A stretch of 64,000 bases of DNA, taken from assembly GCF_030463565.1 (NCBI RefSeq), contig NC_134653.1:28767150-28831149 (forward strand), given 5' to 3'. Positions 39,701 to 49,229 of the stretch are shown here, piece by piece (the first letter of the stretch is position 1; every line of letters starts with the position of its first letter). The position numbers and the translations under genes are program-made. The notes under the pieces were generated by a model. That model made no database searches. It saw nothing but the letters and a program-made list of their open reading frames with translations, and was not told where the DNA came from. This stretch comes from Pelecanus crispus (taxonomy: Eukaryota > Chordata > Aves > Pelecaniformes > Pelecanidae).

Positions 39701-41776
39701 TGTGTTTGTGCATGCTCACTGCAAAACACTGTGTATCTAAAAAGTCTTCCTAAACAATCAAGAGCATTTTGAATAAAATATTCTTATTCGTGCTGCTTCT
39801 TCACAGGTCCTGTAGATGATTTTGTGCAAGATTTCCTCTTAAGAACTAGAATTCTAACATAAATGTGATTCTCTCTTTGCAGGTATGGATGAGCTGATGG
39901 AAGTGTCTTTTTCACCCTTAGCTGCCACAGGTAAACCTCTTTCCCGCTGTGGTAAATGCCATCGTTTCATGAAGTATATTCAGGTAAGTTCACCTCATGC
40001 TTGGAATTTAAATTTCACTTGCTGGGGGGCATTGAGTAGAAACCTGTTTTCCATTATTGAATTTGGATTCAAATGTGGTTGTCAAGAGTGCATTTCTAAA
40101 ACAAGAAGTCTGATGGAGTTTTTCCATGGGGGAAAAAAAACAGGCAGCAGCACCAGTTGGATTTACTGCAAGTTTTGAACTCTACTGACACTACATTTGT
40201 TCAGGAGATTTGTATTCTACTTCCAGGCCAAACCAAGCCGTCTGCACTGCTCTCACTGTGATGACACCTACAGTCTCCCACAGAATGGTACCATTAAACT
40301 CTACAAAGAGTTGCGTTGCCCCCTAGATGACTTTGAGCTGGTACTGTGGTCATCTGGATCCAGAGGAAAGAGCTACCCACTCTGTCCATACTGTTACAAC
40401 CATCCTCCCTTCAGGGACATGAAAAAAGGTAGGAATTCTGTAAACATGGGGGGGATCAACCTCACTTGAAATAAATTTGGTGCAGTCTATACAGTGTGCT
40501 ATTCAGTAGTTTTTCATCAGTGTTGCTTAATATAAAGTGCTGTTCAAATTAGATTACAGATACCTAAAATTCACGTCAAACTTGCTGACTGACATTTATT
40601 AGTTAACTCATTTCTGAATACTTTTTTTTCCTTTATAAATGAAGTAAGAGGTGACCTTCATAACACTCAGTATGCAGTGAAAGACACTGAGATTCTGACA
40701 CCTTGCAAATTGGAGTATGCTTGGTATGGATAGGACTATAGATTAAGACCAGGTCTTGAGAGTGTTTTCATACTGAGATAGATGGTATGTCAAAAGCTGT
40801 TGAAGGGTATAAGAAGGGACAAAAGTTGCAGTTAGTTTGGTAACTGTGAGACCAAAGCTTGCTTAAAGTAGTGCTTTGAAGCTCTGAGTATCAAGAGTTT
40901 TTTGGCATCTTTTTACTACCATCTTTTAATTAAAAATATCTTGCACGAACAGTGTATAGTGCAAGTATAAAATAGCAGTTAGTTAGGAGCCATACATTTA
41001 ATTGAAAATGTGATTAGTTTTCATCACTAGTGTGCCCAAACTGCCTGTACTGTACAGTGGTAGTATCTGGCAATTCTGAAAGCCATTATAGAAAAATTTT
41101 TGAGGAAGGGATTATTCTGAATCTGTGCAAAGGCAAGTTGCCATTTGGGGATTGGTTCTGTTCTTTAGTGATTTAGAAAACCTACAATCTACTAAGCTGT
41201 CTTTGACTTCTGTGTCTCACTTCTTCCAAAATGGGTAGTGTGGGTAGTGATACAAAAGGTTCCTCGTGGTATGGTTTTACTCTTCTTCCACCAGGAATGG
41301 GCTGTAATGAATGCACCCACCCCACCTGCCAGCATTCTCTTAGCATGCTTGGAATTGGGCAGTGCGTTGAATGTGAGAATGGGGTTCTGGTGCTAGACTC
41401 GACGTCGGGTCCCAAGTGGAAGATGGCATGCAACAAATGCAATGTGATTGTGCACTTCTTTGAGAATGCCCACAAAGTCCGAGTGTCACCGGAGACCTGC
41501 GACTTGTGTGATGCAGCCCTTGTGGACGTAGATTTTAACAAAGCCAAATCTCCTCTACCTGGTGATGAGACCCAGCATTCAGGCTGCATATTTTGTGATC
41601 CTGTGTTTCAAGATCTGGTGGAGCTGAAACATGCAGCCATGAGGCACCCGATGCACCGTGGGGGACAAGGAAAAAGGCAAGGTCGAGGAAGAGGTAAAGG
41701 CCGGAGGCCTGGAGGAAGACTCAATCCAAAGAAACCCAAGGACAAAATGGCAGCTCTGGCTGCTTACTTTGTATAA
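27703..41776 (+). CDS. TOP3B: DNA/RNA topoisomerase III beta, complete
   Basis: Type IA topoisomerase that passes single strands through a transient 5'-phosphotyrosine break. In animals it acts on DNA and on mRNA together with TDRD3 and FMRP. Seventeen coding exons joined at GT-AG introns give 2,589 bases, or 862 codons plus stop, the length of the human protein. Visible landmarks are the Toprim domain in roughly the first 150 residues with Glu9, Asp117, Asp119 and Glu121, and the catalytic Tyr336 in the YPRTE motif. The C-terminal zinc-ribbon region has Cys 624/627/643/646, 666/688/691, 706/709/714, 726/729, 748/751, 771/774 and 800/803. An Arg-Gly-rich tail occupies 824-844 and is known in the family as the RNA-binding RGG box. 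I see no frameshift or stop, and identity to human is very high. The start has A at -3. Introns range from 239 to 1,252 bases. PPM1F follows 5.3 kb downstream on the same strand. Confidence 0.97.
28507..28638 (+). CDS. TOP3B: TOP3B coding exon 2
   Basis: Residues 24-67 of the Toprim domain, including the conserved [14 protein letters not shown] and [12 protein letters not shown] stretches. Acceptor tttcacag, donor gtattc. The following intron (1,019 bases) carries two MIR-like SINE remnants. Confidence 0.95.
28785..28960 (+). repeat. MIR-like SINE in TOP3B intron 2
   Basis: The core catgactttgggcatgctgc (from about 28824), the ctgtgcctgaatt block, aaaatgagggg, and a 3' block ctttggatgaaaggtg (28929-28944) appear in the order and spacing of amniote MIR elements. 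This order makes the call better than a single match would. Confidence 0.6.
29050..29165 (+). repeat. Second MIR-like remnant, intron 2
   Basis: The blocks taatgataatgacctcac, tatgaggattaaat and cagtgctttaaag follow one another as in the 3' half of MIR elements. The 5' half is poorly kept. It lies in the same orientation as the copy at 28785 and may be an independent insertion. Confidence 0.4.
29658..29764 (+). CDS. TOP3B: TOP3B coding exon 3
   Basis: Residues 68-103 ([15 protein letters not shown] to MVKFLQ), the linker of the Toprim fold before the DxD strand. Acceptor ttttcag, donor gtattc. Intron 3 (1,252 bases) holds an antisense MIR-like piece and otherwise nothing recognised. Confidence 0.95.
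30655..30730 (-). repeat. Antisense MIR-like fragment, intron 3
   Basis: The blocks gacacagaaaggggaaagga and ctgtgtccaaggctgcacatg match the reverse complement of the MIR core (cagagaggttaagtgact, tgcccaaggtcacacag) in order. Confidence 0.5.
31017..31091 (+). CDS. TOP3B: TOP3B coding exon 4
   Basis: Residues 104-128. It encodes the Toprim metal-binding DxDxE signature: Asp117, Asp119 and Glu121 in [10 protein letters not shown]. Acceptor tctcacag, donor gtaaga. Intron 4 is 934 bases without recognisable content. Confidence 0.96.
32026..32222 (+). CDS. TOP3B: TOP3B coding exon 5
   Basis: Residues 129-193 and two bases of codon 194. It covers the end of the Toprim domain and entry into domain IV, with the [13 protein letters not shown] helix that lines the strand-binding groove in type IA enzymes. 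Residues around 139-147 ([10 protein letters not shown]) differ most from the human protein. Intron 5 is 434 bases. Confidence 0.95.
32657..32813 (+). CDS. TOP3B: TOP3B coding exon 6
   Basis: Residues 194-246. It contains [15 protein letters not shown], a conserved type IA segment near the active site, and ends in WVLQAK. Donor gtaagt. Intron 6 (1,098 bases) ends in a T22 tract at 33881-33902 next to the acceptor. Confidence 0.96.
33881..33902 (+). repeat. T22 tract at TOP3B intron 6 acceptor
   Basis: A run of 22 T ends 9 bases before the exon 7 acceptor at 33911. It serves as, or at least extends, the polypyrimidine tract. Confidence 0.85.
33912..34025 (+). CDS. TOP3B: TOP3B coding exon 7
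   Basis: Residues 247-284, with [17 protein letters not shown], part of domain II of the enzyme. The first residues (NPEKESSLT) are variable between species. Donor gtaata. Intron 7 is 876 bases, AT-rich, with nothing recognised. Confidence 0.95.
34902..34992 (+). CDS. TOP3B: TOP3B coding exon 8
   Basis: Residues 285-314 plus one base. A lysine-rich start ([12 protein letters not shown]) leads to the conserved [15 protein letters not shown] motif. Donor gtatgt. Intron 8 is 316 bases. Confidence 0.95.
35309..35463 (+). CDS. TOP3B: TOP3B coding exon 9 (catalytic Tyr)
   Basis: Residues 315-366. It holds the catalytic Tyr336 in [10 protein letters not shown], with Arg338 beside it, and [15 protein letters not shown] before it. 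Donor gtgagt. The intron is only 239 bases. Confidence 0.97.
35703..35808 (+). CDS. TOP3B: TOP3B coding exon 10
   Basis: Residues 367-401 plus one base, with [17 protein letters not shown], the His-rich type IA motif C-terminal to the active tyrosine. Donor gtatag. Intron 10 is 1,223 bases, with a short TTTG repeat at about 36717-36738 and no other element. Confidence 0.96.
37032..37178 (+). CDS. TOP3B: TOP3B coding exon 11
   Basis: Residues 402-450 plus one base ([26 protein letters not shown]). It belongs to the domain that bridges the active-site half and the gate. Donor gtaaga. Intron 11 is 734 bases. Confidence 0.95.
37913..38086 (+). CDS. TOP3B: TOP3B coding exon 12
   Basis: Residues 451-508 plus one base, ending in [15 protein letters not shown], the conserved helix of type IA topoisomerases. 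Donor gtagga. Intron 12 (818 bases) holds a T17 run at 38219-38235. Confidence 0.95.
38905..39033 (+). CDS. TOP3B: TOP3B coding exon 13
   Basis: Residues 509-551 plus one base: [18 protein letters not shown] and the [17 protein letters not shown] motif. It appears identical to the human protein over most of its length. Intron 13 is 250 bases. Confidence 0.96.
39284..39433 (+). CDS. TOP3B: TOP3B coding exon 14
   Basis: Residues 552-601 plus one base, closing the core domain ([34 protein letters not shown]). Donor gtaaag. Intron 14 is 449 bases. Confidence 0.95.
39883..39983 (+). CDS. TOP3B: TOP3B coding exon 15
   Basis: Residues 602-635. The first CxxC pair of the C-terminal zinc-ribbon region (Cys624, Cys627) starts here. 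Acceptor tctttgcag, donor gtaagt. Intron 15 is 243 bases. Confidence 0.95.
40227..40428 (+). CDS. TOP3B: TOP3B coding exon 16
   Basis: Residues 636-702 plus one base. It has Cys643/646, which pair with those of exon 15, then Cys666 and Cys688/691 of the next ribbon. Donor gtagga. Intron 16 is 866 bases without recognised content. Confidence 0.95.
41295..41776 (+). CDS. TOP3B: TOP3B last coding exon 17
   Basis: Residues 703-862 and the taa stop. It has further CxxC pairs (706/709, 726/729, 748/751, 771/774, 800/803) and the Arg-Gly-rich stretch at 824-844, then a lysine-rich patch and the conserved end AALAAYFV. In the family the RGG box mediates RNA binding, and the C-terminal part contacts TDRD3. 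Confidence 0.97.
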
Positions 41777-41793
41777 TGGCCACACAACAGAAA

Positions 41794-41799
41794 AATAAA
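41794..41799 (+). terminator. TOP3B: TOP3B poly(A) signal
   Basis: A canonical AATAAA begins 18 bases after the last base of the stop codon and is followed by a T-rich stretch (about 41801-41833). Cleavage would give a 3' UTR of only some 35-50 bases. A second possible AATAAA lies near 42212. Confidence 0.75.
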
Positions 41800-42465
41800 C
41801 TTCTTTTAAAAATTTGTTTCCCTTTAAGTTCATTTTTAAGTATTTTGATCTTCACTGCTTTCCTGTTCTTAGAAAAGTTAAGCACCTTAGATTGTTGTAC
41901 ACCTTGATTTAATCACAAAACAAATCCTACTGGATGATCAATTAGTAACTGAGTAAGCCTTTAAGCTTTTAATTGGAATTAATTGGCCCAAGTAGAGCTC
42001 ACAAACAGTAGGGAGACTCAAAAAGTCTACATAGACTGTTACCTGTGGCTGATAGAAAGGAAATTAAATTTCCATCTTCTGTCATTTCTGGGGCCTTTGT
42101 GAGCAATACAAGTGCCAGGAATGTAAGAGCTGATTAAGGTCAGTGTTACGCTGCTGTAGTCTTTAGGTGTGGAATGAGACTTGTTTCATTTGACTTTGAA
42201 TCTTCAAAAATAATAAATGATTAGTAGCTGTCAGATTTTTAAATTATATCTGCAATAACAAGAGCACTACTTCAAATCTGTCACTCTGCTGCATAAGAGA
42301 ATAATGCCAAGAGACCTACAAAATGGAAATTCTAAATGTGAAGGGGAATATCTGCATTAAGCAGTGATTCCTGAACTATGGTCTGTACAGCCGAGTTAGT
42401 ATCTTTTGGTCAATGGGCCCCAGTTAAATGAGACCTCCTGCTGCTGGAGGTCAGATGGAGTATGC

Positions 42466-42815
42466 ATGCTGCTCTTTTCCTCTGTTCACACAGCTGATCC
42501 TACCTGATCAAACACAGTTTGTACTGTCTGTACCCCAGACTGTCATTTCAGTGTCGGTTAGTTTTGTCATCAAAAGGAGGGTGTCCTCATGTTTTTATAT
42601 GGAGCTGTATCTAACCACTGTGGCACTGGGTGCCACATCACAAAATCTAATTGTACAAATATATAACACTCTCTCCTTTCCTTCCATGTGCGCACAGCTG
42701 ATCATATCTGATCATCTGATCAAGTACAGTTTGTATCATCTATACCCCCAAAACAGTTTCAGCACTAGTTGTGGCTGGATGGGAGCATGCCATCACGGTT
42801 TTACATGATGCAAAG
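42466..42815. repeat. Diverged direct duplication, ~204-bp period
   Basis: The string cacagctgatc at 42489 recurs at 42693, with matching flanks: ctcttttcct versus ctcctttcct before it, and acagtttgta, tgtacccc versus ctataccccc, and later tcatgtttttatatgg versus tcacggttttacatg after it. The two copies are clearly related but diverged, so this is an old local duplication or two copies of an unknown repeat. Confidence 0.5.
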
Positions 42816-45327
42816 GCTACTGCATTTGAACACAGACTATGCAGAGAGCAGCTTGACATGTGATTCACTGGCAACAGAAAGGAAAGGCAAGCCCCTGCAA
42901 AAGGTAATGTACAACTCCGTTGTTTTAATTGGCACAGTGTGTGTACTTACTGAACAAAAGAACACAGATGAAACACCACAGCCCCAAGCCTGTTCCTCTG
43001 ATCAAATGTTTATACAGTTACAGCTCGAACATGAGCTATGTTTTAATAGTATTGCTTAAAAGACCCAGCCGTAGGTAGAAGTTTCTTTTTGTAGTTCTTG
43101 TTTGGTTTTTTTTGTAAATATTAAATGTTCTTTCTGGTAAAAACAAACTGTCTCTGCATCTCCCTTACCTTGGAGTGAGTAGCTTCTTTTCACATTTTAA
43201 AGATTATCTTGTTGTAATGTCTCAGAGCCATCGATCTTGGCATGAACTATAGTAGCTTTCAGGGTGCTTGTATTGATTCACTTGAACTCTTACCTCTGTA
43301 GCCTGCTTTGGTACACTAGGATGCAGCTCTGAAAAATAACCTGTGTGCTCAGCTAGCTTCTGCTGCTGTGTATGACACTGGCTGTTGGCTGGGATTTGTG
43401 ATACTTGGAGATGGTGGCCCTGGAAGTGTGGGAAACTTGTCATTAGTCATTCTTTGTGGGTTTTCAGCTGTGTGAGAACACTTCCCTTTCTCTAAGCATG
43501 GCTTTTATTTTGGCCACTTGCAGACAAACTTTTGCTTGTAAAATCTCCTTATTAACCCCAGTGGAAACAAATTGCTGGGATCTTCCTCTCAAGTGCTTAG
43601 AATGAGTTGTTTACATGTTCTGGCAGATTTCAGTGGCTTCCTTGTAACTACCACAAATGGCAAAGTTCTTTCTGATGTAGATAGATTAGTAACTGGGAAC
43701 AGTCATTCAGAACCGTTTGTGCCTGTGCCTGAGGAATGAAGGCATTGGTTTGCTCTGCACCAGCTGCCACAGAAGCTTGTTCTCCTGCTGCAGCTGGGCA
43801 GCGCAGGGTGGCCACGGCCTGGGATAAGGCTGTGCGGTGCAGGAGGTGCCACACTGGGCTCTCGGTGCTGTGGCTTGACACACAGGTTGGTTGGTGGCAA
43901 TTGTCTCCCAGAATGGAGTGGAATGGAAAGAATGCAGAGGTGATGAGCGCTTTCAGTTTCTACTTAAAACTTAGAGGCATGTTCCTGGGATTGCTTTAAA
44001 AGGTACAAGAGAGCAAGAAACTACTTAAAATGATTAAGTCCCTGGAGATGTGTCTCTAAGGTGAGCATTACATGTCTCATGTCTGCAGTTCTTACTGGAA
44101 AAAAGAAAGGAATTACGGCTTGTGAAATAAATCTCTTCTACTTTCAGTTTATATTCCATGGGAAAAGCTCAAGGGAAAGCTTTGATTATTTAGGAAGTTA
44201 CCTTTGAAATAGCATCATTCACTCAAGAGTGGAGATTGATTTGGCTCCCATAGCTGATGAAAGAATACAAATGAATTGATCTATGTGATATGGCTGCACA
44301 CTTGTCCCTGCTGAGTCCCCTTCCCTAGGAAGCTTGCTTTTGTCATCCTGGGGAGAGGGAAGTAGCAGTTGGTCTCCCTAGAAAGTTGGTGCCAAAAGAC
44401 AGACAGACAGACAGTGCAGTCCTCAGGATTAAGAGGAGTATCAAAATACGGATTTTTTTGATCTGAAAATGATTTTTGTGTGGGAGAAAAGGAAGGATTA
44501 GATCTCTGATAGGAGCAGGGAAAGAATACAGTACAGACAAAAAACATCTGTATGAAAGTGACCAGTAGCCATTTTAGGGCTAGTAATGCTGAAGGGGTGA
44601 TTTCATTCCATATCTAGGGTGGCTTTCTCCTAAATCATTCAACTATTTTAAAACAATTTTTGTTTTTGGAACTGCCAGTAGGGAGTGATCACAGCAGGGA
44701 TGTTGCAGGACACAGGCCGCTATAGTTTAGCGTGGGAATATAAAGGGAAGAGGTGGGATAAGAATTTCCCTAACTTTAATGGCTTAGAAATATAAAAACC
44801 TCAGCAGCCTCTGTTGCTGAACACAGCTAACTTTGTGCCCAACACTTCAATCTGTCATGAATCCTAAACTTGTACTGTGTTCAGCAGGAGTTCAGAGCGC
44901 TGACATCCTTCACAAAACTGAGCATCCAACCACTGAATTAAAAGCCTACTTAAAACAGTGTAATAGTGGCCCTCTCTTTTTCATAGATAATTTATTTTTA
45001 TGGGATCATCTGTGAACTATCCCAGTATAAAAAATAAGCAAGTTTTGAAAGCATTAACTGTGCTTTCCCTTTCTTTTTCAGAGAGCTCTTGTGATTTTAA
45101 AAAAAGTGTGAAGTGTATTGCGTTTGCTAGCTTGTTCAGTAGAATGAGGACAGAATATGAGCTAATGCTCTGAAGTAGAGATGTCCAAGAAGGAGAAAAC
45201 AAGAAATCAAGGTACTACAAATGCTTGCAGCAATATTATTTCACTGAGCATGTACTATTGCTTCTGGGTAATGTGTTCCCTGTCCTGGCTTTGCAGCATC
45301 TGATATTTTATTCCTTCCTCCTCTAAA

Positions 45328-45426
45328 AATCATAGAATCATAGAATAGTTTAGGTTGGAAAAGACCCCTAAGATCATCCAGTCCAACCATTAACCTCACA
45401 CTACCAAGTCCACCACTAAACCAATT
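45328..45426 (-). mobile_element. CR1 3'-end fragment
   Basis: The plus strand reads aatcatagaatcatagaat, then ggttggaaaagacc and atcatccagtccaacc: the reverse complement of the CR1 3' end with two terminal repeat units. Only about 100 bases are present. Confidence 0.85.
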
Positions 45427-45494
45427 AAGGGTAGAGTAATAATTTCATGTTTCCTGGCTTGGTGGCTGGATTATTTTTTAATGAAAGTAAAAAC

Positions 45495-45580
45495 TAGGAA
45501 TCATTAAGGTTGGAAAGGACCTCTAAGATCATCAGTCCAACCACCATGTTCTATTATATCCACTTGCCCCAGAAGATAGT
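45495..45580 (-). mobile_element. CR1 3'-end fragment, second copy
   Basis: Again aatcattaaggttggaaagg and cctctaagatcatcagtcc, in the same orientation and 70 bases after the first fragment. It may be a separate insertion into the same site or a local duplication. Homology fades after about 45580. Confidence 0.75.
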
Positions 45581-46789
45581 ATAACCTAAGGACAGAATCC
45601 TTATTGCTCTTGTAATACCTGAAGTAAAAAGGTATTTCTAGTTCTACATGCTGAAAACTGATGCTGTTTGGAAGATAAACACATGTGACCTGTTCATGTC
45701 TAGGTGTTCAAATATTGAAAAGGAGATGGGGAATACAAATAGCGTGAAAGATGTTGTCATTGGGGGGCAAAGAGTTTTGAGGTGTGGGTTTTGGGTTTTT
45801 TTTCCCCTGAAACTGAATATTCAGGTTAAAGTCTTGATAAAGCTATTTGTTTAATACTTCCCAAATGAAAGGCCCATGTTTTATGGTATAAAAAATTGGA
45901 AAGCCAGTAGACAAAGTAATAGAGTCCTGTTTTTGGGAAAGACTGTTGCCATTTCTTGGTTGGATGAGATAAAATAATGACATTGTGCTTTGGTACCACA
46001 CCAGCAAAGTTACACTGTTAGAGAGCTCTGTGTGAGGAAAGAAGGAAAGGGATTTTAGTTGATATGCTGTAAATATCCAAAAAGGGCCCAAAAGATCCAG
46101 GAGAGAGGTCGATGCAAGTACTCTGGATGCCTGTGTCCTGCTAACCTCACTGGGGGTTTTGATACTGTATTATTTTTGTGAGTCTAGGATTCGGGATTTT
46201 CATTGACTCCTTTCTTGGCAGATTCCAGCTTGGGACAAAGACTGTTCCATCTAGTTTACTGACACTCTCCCTTTTCTAAGCCAGAGGTGCTCTTAAATGA
46301 GCAAGAAAAGGTTATAGTTAATTTGGTAGACATAGCTAAGTAACCACAACTAGTTTGAGAAACAGGTCAACTTGCTATCGTTGTCTTCAAAATCACTCTA
46401 CCTTTAGCTAACAGTCTATGTAAGTGGTGGCGCCTTGTATTTTTGCCTGTGATAAGGTTTTGAAAGCTAGCACAGGTGTTTCGCAATGAATTACGCACAG
46501 CAAAAAACCTGGCACGGCTACAAAACCAGGTCTTCTGAAGCCTTTTTTTAACAGGCATTTCAGCGGAAATGGAAACATAAACGGATTGTGAGTAACGAGA
46601 TGGGGGGGAATTGTCTCACTCAGTAAGTTTGGGTGAACCTGTAGCTTGACCTGTCAGGGTGTGTAATTCTTCGTAAGCTGATGTAGAGTAAGTTGCTATT
46701 TTAGGGTGGAAAACGGTTCCTCTGGGTAAGAGCTGAGCGCCAGGAGAGCTCAGGGAAAAGCTGTCACTTGCGAACACGTAAACTCCCGA

Positions 46790-47500
46790 TTTCAGCCCCG
46801 CTCTCGGCGGTGGCAGCGGGTGGGGAAGGGCGGGCAGCAGGACCTGCCCGGGGGACAGAACCCGCGCGCTGCCGCCCGCCCCGCCCCCGCATTCCAGACG
46901 TTGTTTCTGGCTCCGCCCCCGCCCCGCAGACCACGCCCCCGCGCCTGGCCCCGCCTCTCCGCCTCGCTTAAAGGGGCCGTCACCGCCCCCTCCTGCCCTC
47001 GCTTTCCCCTCCCCGGCCTGCCCCCGTACCGCCCGTCCCCGCCGGCGCCTGGCCCGCTCCCGGCGAGGCGGCGGCCGGGGCAGCGCGCCTCAGCGCGGCG
47101 CCGCCATGGCGCTGGAAGTGGAGGCGGCCGGGGCTCCCCTGAGCTCTTTCCTGAGGGACTTCCCGTCTCCGCTGGGCCCGGGGGAGCCGCTGCCGTGGAG
47201 CTCCGCGGGCAGCGGCGCCCTGAGCAAGGCCGAGGTGCCGGGCGCGCTGGCCGAGCGGGCGAGGAGCCTCCTGGGCGGCAGGTGAGAGCCCGGGGGCGGG
47301 GAGCGGGGCTGCGTGTGGGCCTCCGCCAGCGCCCGTGCGGGGCGGGGGCGGGGGCAGGGGCAGGGGCAGGCAGCGGGAGGCGGGAGCCGCTTCCTCCTGA
47401 GGAGGCTGCCCAGCCCTGGCAGGGCCCGCGGCGGCCTGGCGCTGCTGCCGGCTGCCCGGGGCGGGCTGCGCTGGGGAGATCCGCGCAGCGTCTGCTAGGG
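46790..47500 (+). promoter_or_regulatory. PPM1F: CpG island, PPM1F promoter
   Basis: A CpG island surrounds PPM1F exon 1. At about 46874-46960 it has a dense cluster of GC boxes (ccgccccgccccc, tccgcccccgcccc, ccacgcccc, ggccccgcc). A TTAAAG string at about 46967-46972 is a weak TATA-like candidate, about 130 bases before the start codon. Downstream of the exon, 47338-47390 has many G3-G5 runs and could form a G-quadruplex in DNA or in the nascent intron. No minus-strand partner gene is visible. Confidence 0.75.
47106..47281 (+). CDS. PPM1F: PPM1F coding exon 1
   Basis: Residues 1-58 plus two bases (ag) of the next codon; donor gtgaga. It begins MALEVEAAGA and contains FLRDFPSPLGPGEPLPW. A 298-codon frame (46820-47716) overlaps it in another frame but is driven by GC content. 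Confidence 0.9.
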
Positions 47501-49194
47501 AACTTCAGCTTTTGTGTTTGGGTTTTTGGTTTTGGTTGGGGTTGTTTTATTATTATTTCCCCCTTCTTAATTGGTTTTGTGAACGTTCCCCTGAAAGGCT
47601 GGGCTTTTAATAGTGTGCTTCTGTCACAGGCCTCCTGCCGAGATCTTTGCCTTTATAGTAATGTTTGTGTGCTCTCAAAAATATTTCTCTCCCACTCTTG
47701 GTGCGTGAGAGATTAAATTACAATCCTGCTGTTAGCCTGATAGGGCGATTCTTGTGGTAAAGTGCCAATAGTTTGAATTCAAGTCCCTAAGGGCACCTGT
47801 GCGGATCTGCTTGAAAGTCTGGGGCGGGAGGAGGGGAGTCAGTGAGCTGCAGCCTGCTTTGCTGGGCTGTCAGGCGTCAGAAGCAAGCCAGCTAGGAAAG
47901 TACTCGGCATCCCAGCCCTCTTGAGTTGTCCTGGTGAGTAGGACGTGCTTGCTGGGTTTCTCAAGGTGATGTTTCCTTAAAACTTCAAGAGTGTAGTCAC
48001 ACTACCGCTGGAAAACACAGCTCTTCTTTCAGTGATATTTCTGTCATCCCCTGATTTCAGCAGAGACAGCCTTCATCCTTACTGGTTTAGACTTCCTCTT
48101 TAACACTGCTGAGAATTTGGATGCAACTTATTTGTTTTGGTAAGCTTCACCAAGAACAAGTTGTTTTGCTCTAACCTCTTGTCTCCTGATACTCTTCTCT
48201 GTTTGTGTCTGCTTCCTGAAGCACTTCAGTGGTAGGGCCTGCATGTTTTGGGTTTTACAAAGTTCCTACCATGGTCTGCTTCATTGAAGTGTTTGTTAAG
48301 AGTCAAGAACAGGGATTGTGGAGGTTAAGGGAGACTGGTTCTGTTTAGGGATGCTGAATGTTACCTGGTTACTAGAGGAATTTGATAAAGAGGTAGAAAA
48401 CGGTTTGAATTACTTGTGTCTCTAGCTACCATCTGGTGAGTTTATGAACACTGAATAGATTTTTTTTGTTGTTGTTGTTGTCAAAAGTGTATGGGTGATT
48501 TTCAGGTACTTAAACTGCCTTAAAAAATCAAGTTACTTCTGTGCTTTATATTGTGTAGATGCTCCTGGACATAACATCATTCAGTTATATGGTGTGTCTA
48601 GACCTGCAGATGAGAAACGCATACAAAAAAATCAGTTTTTTAGACTGCAGTTGAAAAAGACCCAGTTGTGTTATTTAGTTGTGCTTTAACTAAATTACTC
48701 TTGAACGAAACACAGCTGTTGCATTTCTAAAAGACTGCAAATTCATTGTGTGCACTGAATCTTTGAACTCTTTGGAGCAAGAGTGGTTCTAGATGAGCGC
48801 TTTAAAGAACACAGTAATGCCAGTCTTGAACAAATATTTATCATATGGCAACCCATCTGCCATGTGGGCGAGGCTAATGTTTTCTAAAATTGTTTTAGAG
48901 TGGAAGGTATGAAGCTGTAGAGATATGGGATAGGTTCTTCAAACTGTAGTGATTTTTAAAACAGTATTTCTGAGTTACGTATCTGCTAACTTTCTGTTGT
49001 TCTCTAGTGGGCATATTAACAAGCAGAAGCAGAAAAACAGTGCTGCTTTTGCAGTGCTTTCATCTCACCTGTCACTTCTGGTGTTTACACAGAAAGGAGC
49101 CTGCCCTGTCAGAAGCTGCATTTTTCACATACCTGCCCTGCAGCCAGTTCTGATTAGACAGCCTGCTTTGTGGAGCTTCTTAAGGACCCAGCTG

Positions 49195-49229
<35 letters not shown>

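Larger units (their letters stand above)
41834..46789. other. Intergenic, TOP3B to PPM1F
   Basis: About 5 kb with no exon recognised. Contents: a diverged direct duplication at 42466-42815, a short GACA repeat at 44399-44415, and two short CR1 tails at 45328 and 45495. Open frames here are short and lack motifs. Confidence 0.6.

Noticed and set aside
46820-47716. 298-codon plus-strand frame across PPM1F exon 1
   Set aside because: It is in a different frame from the PPM1F start, reads through the exon 1 donor into the intron, and is explained by CpG-island composition.
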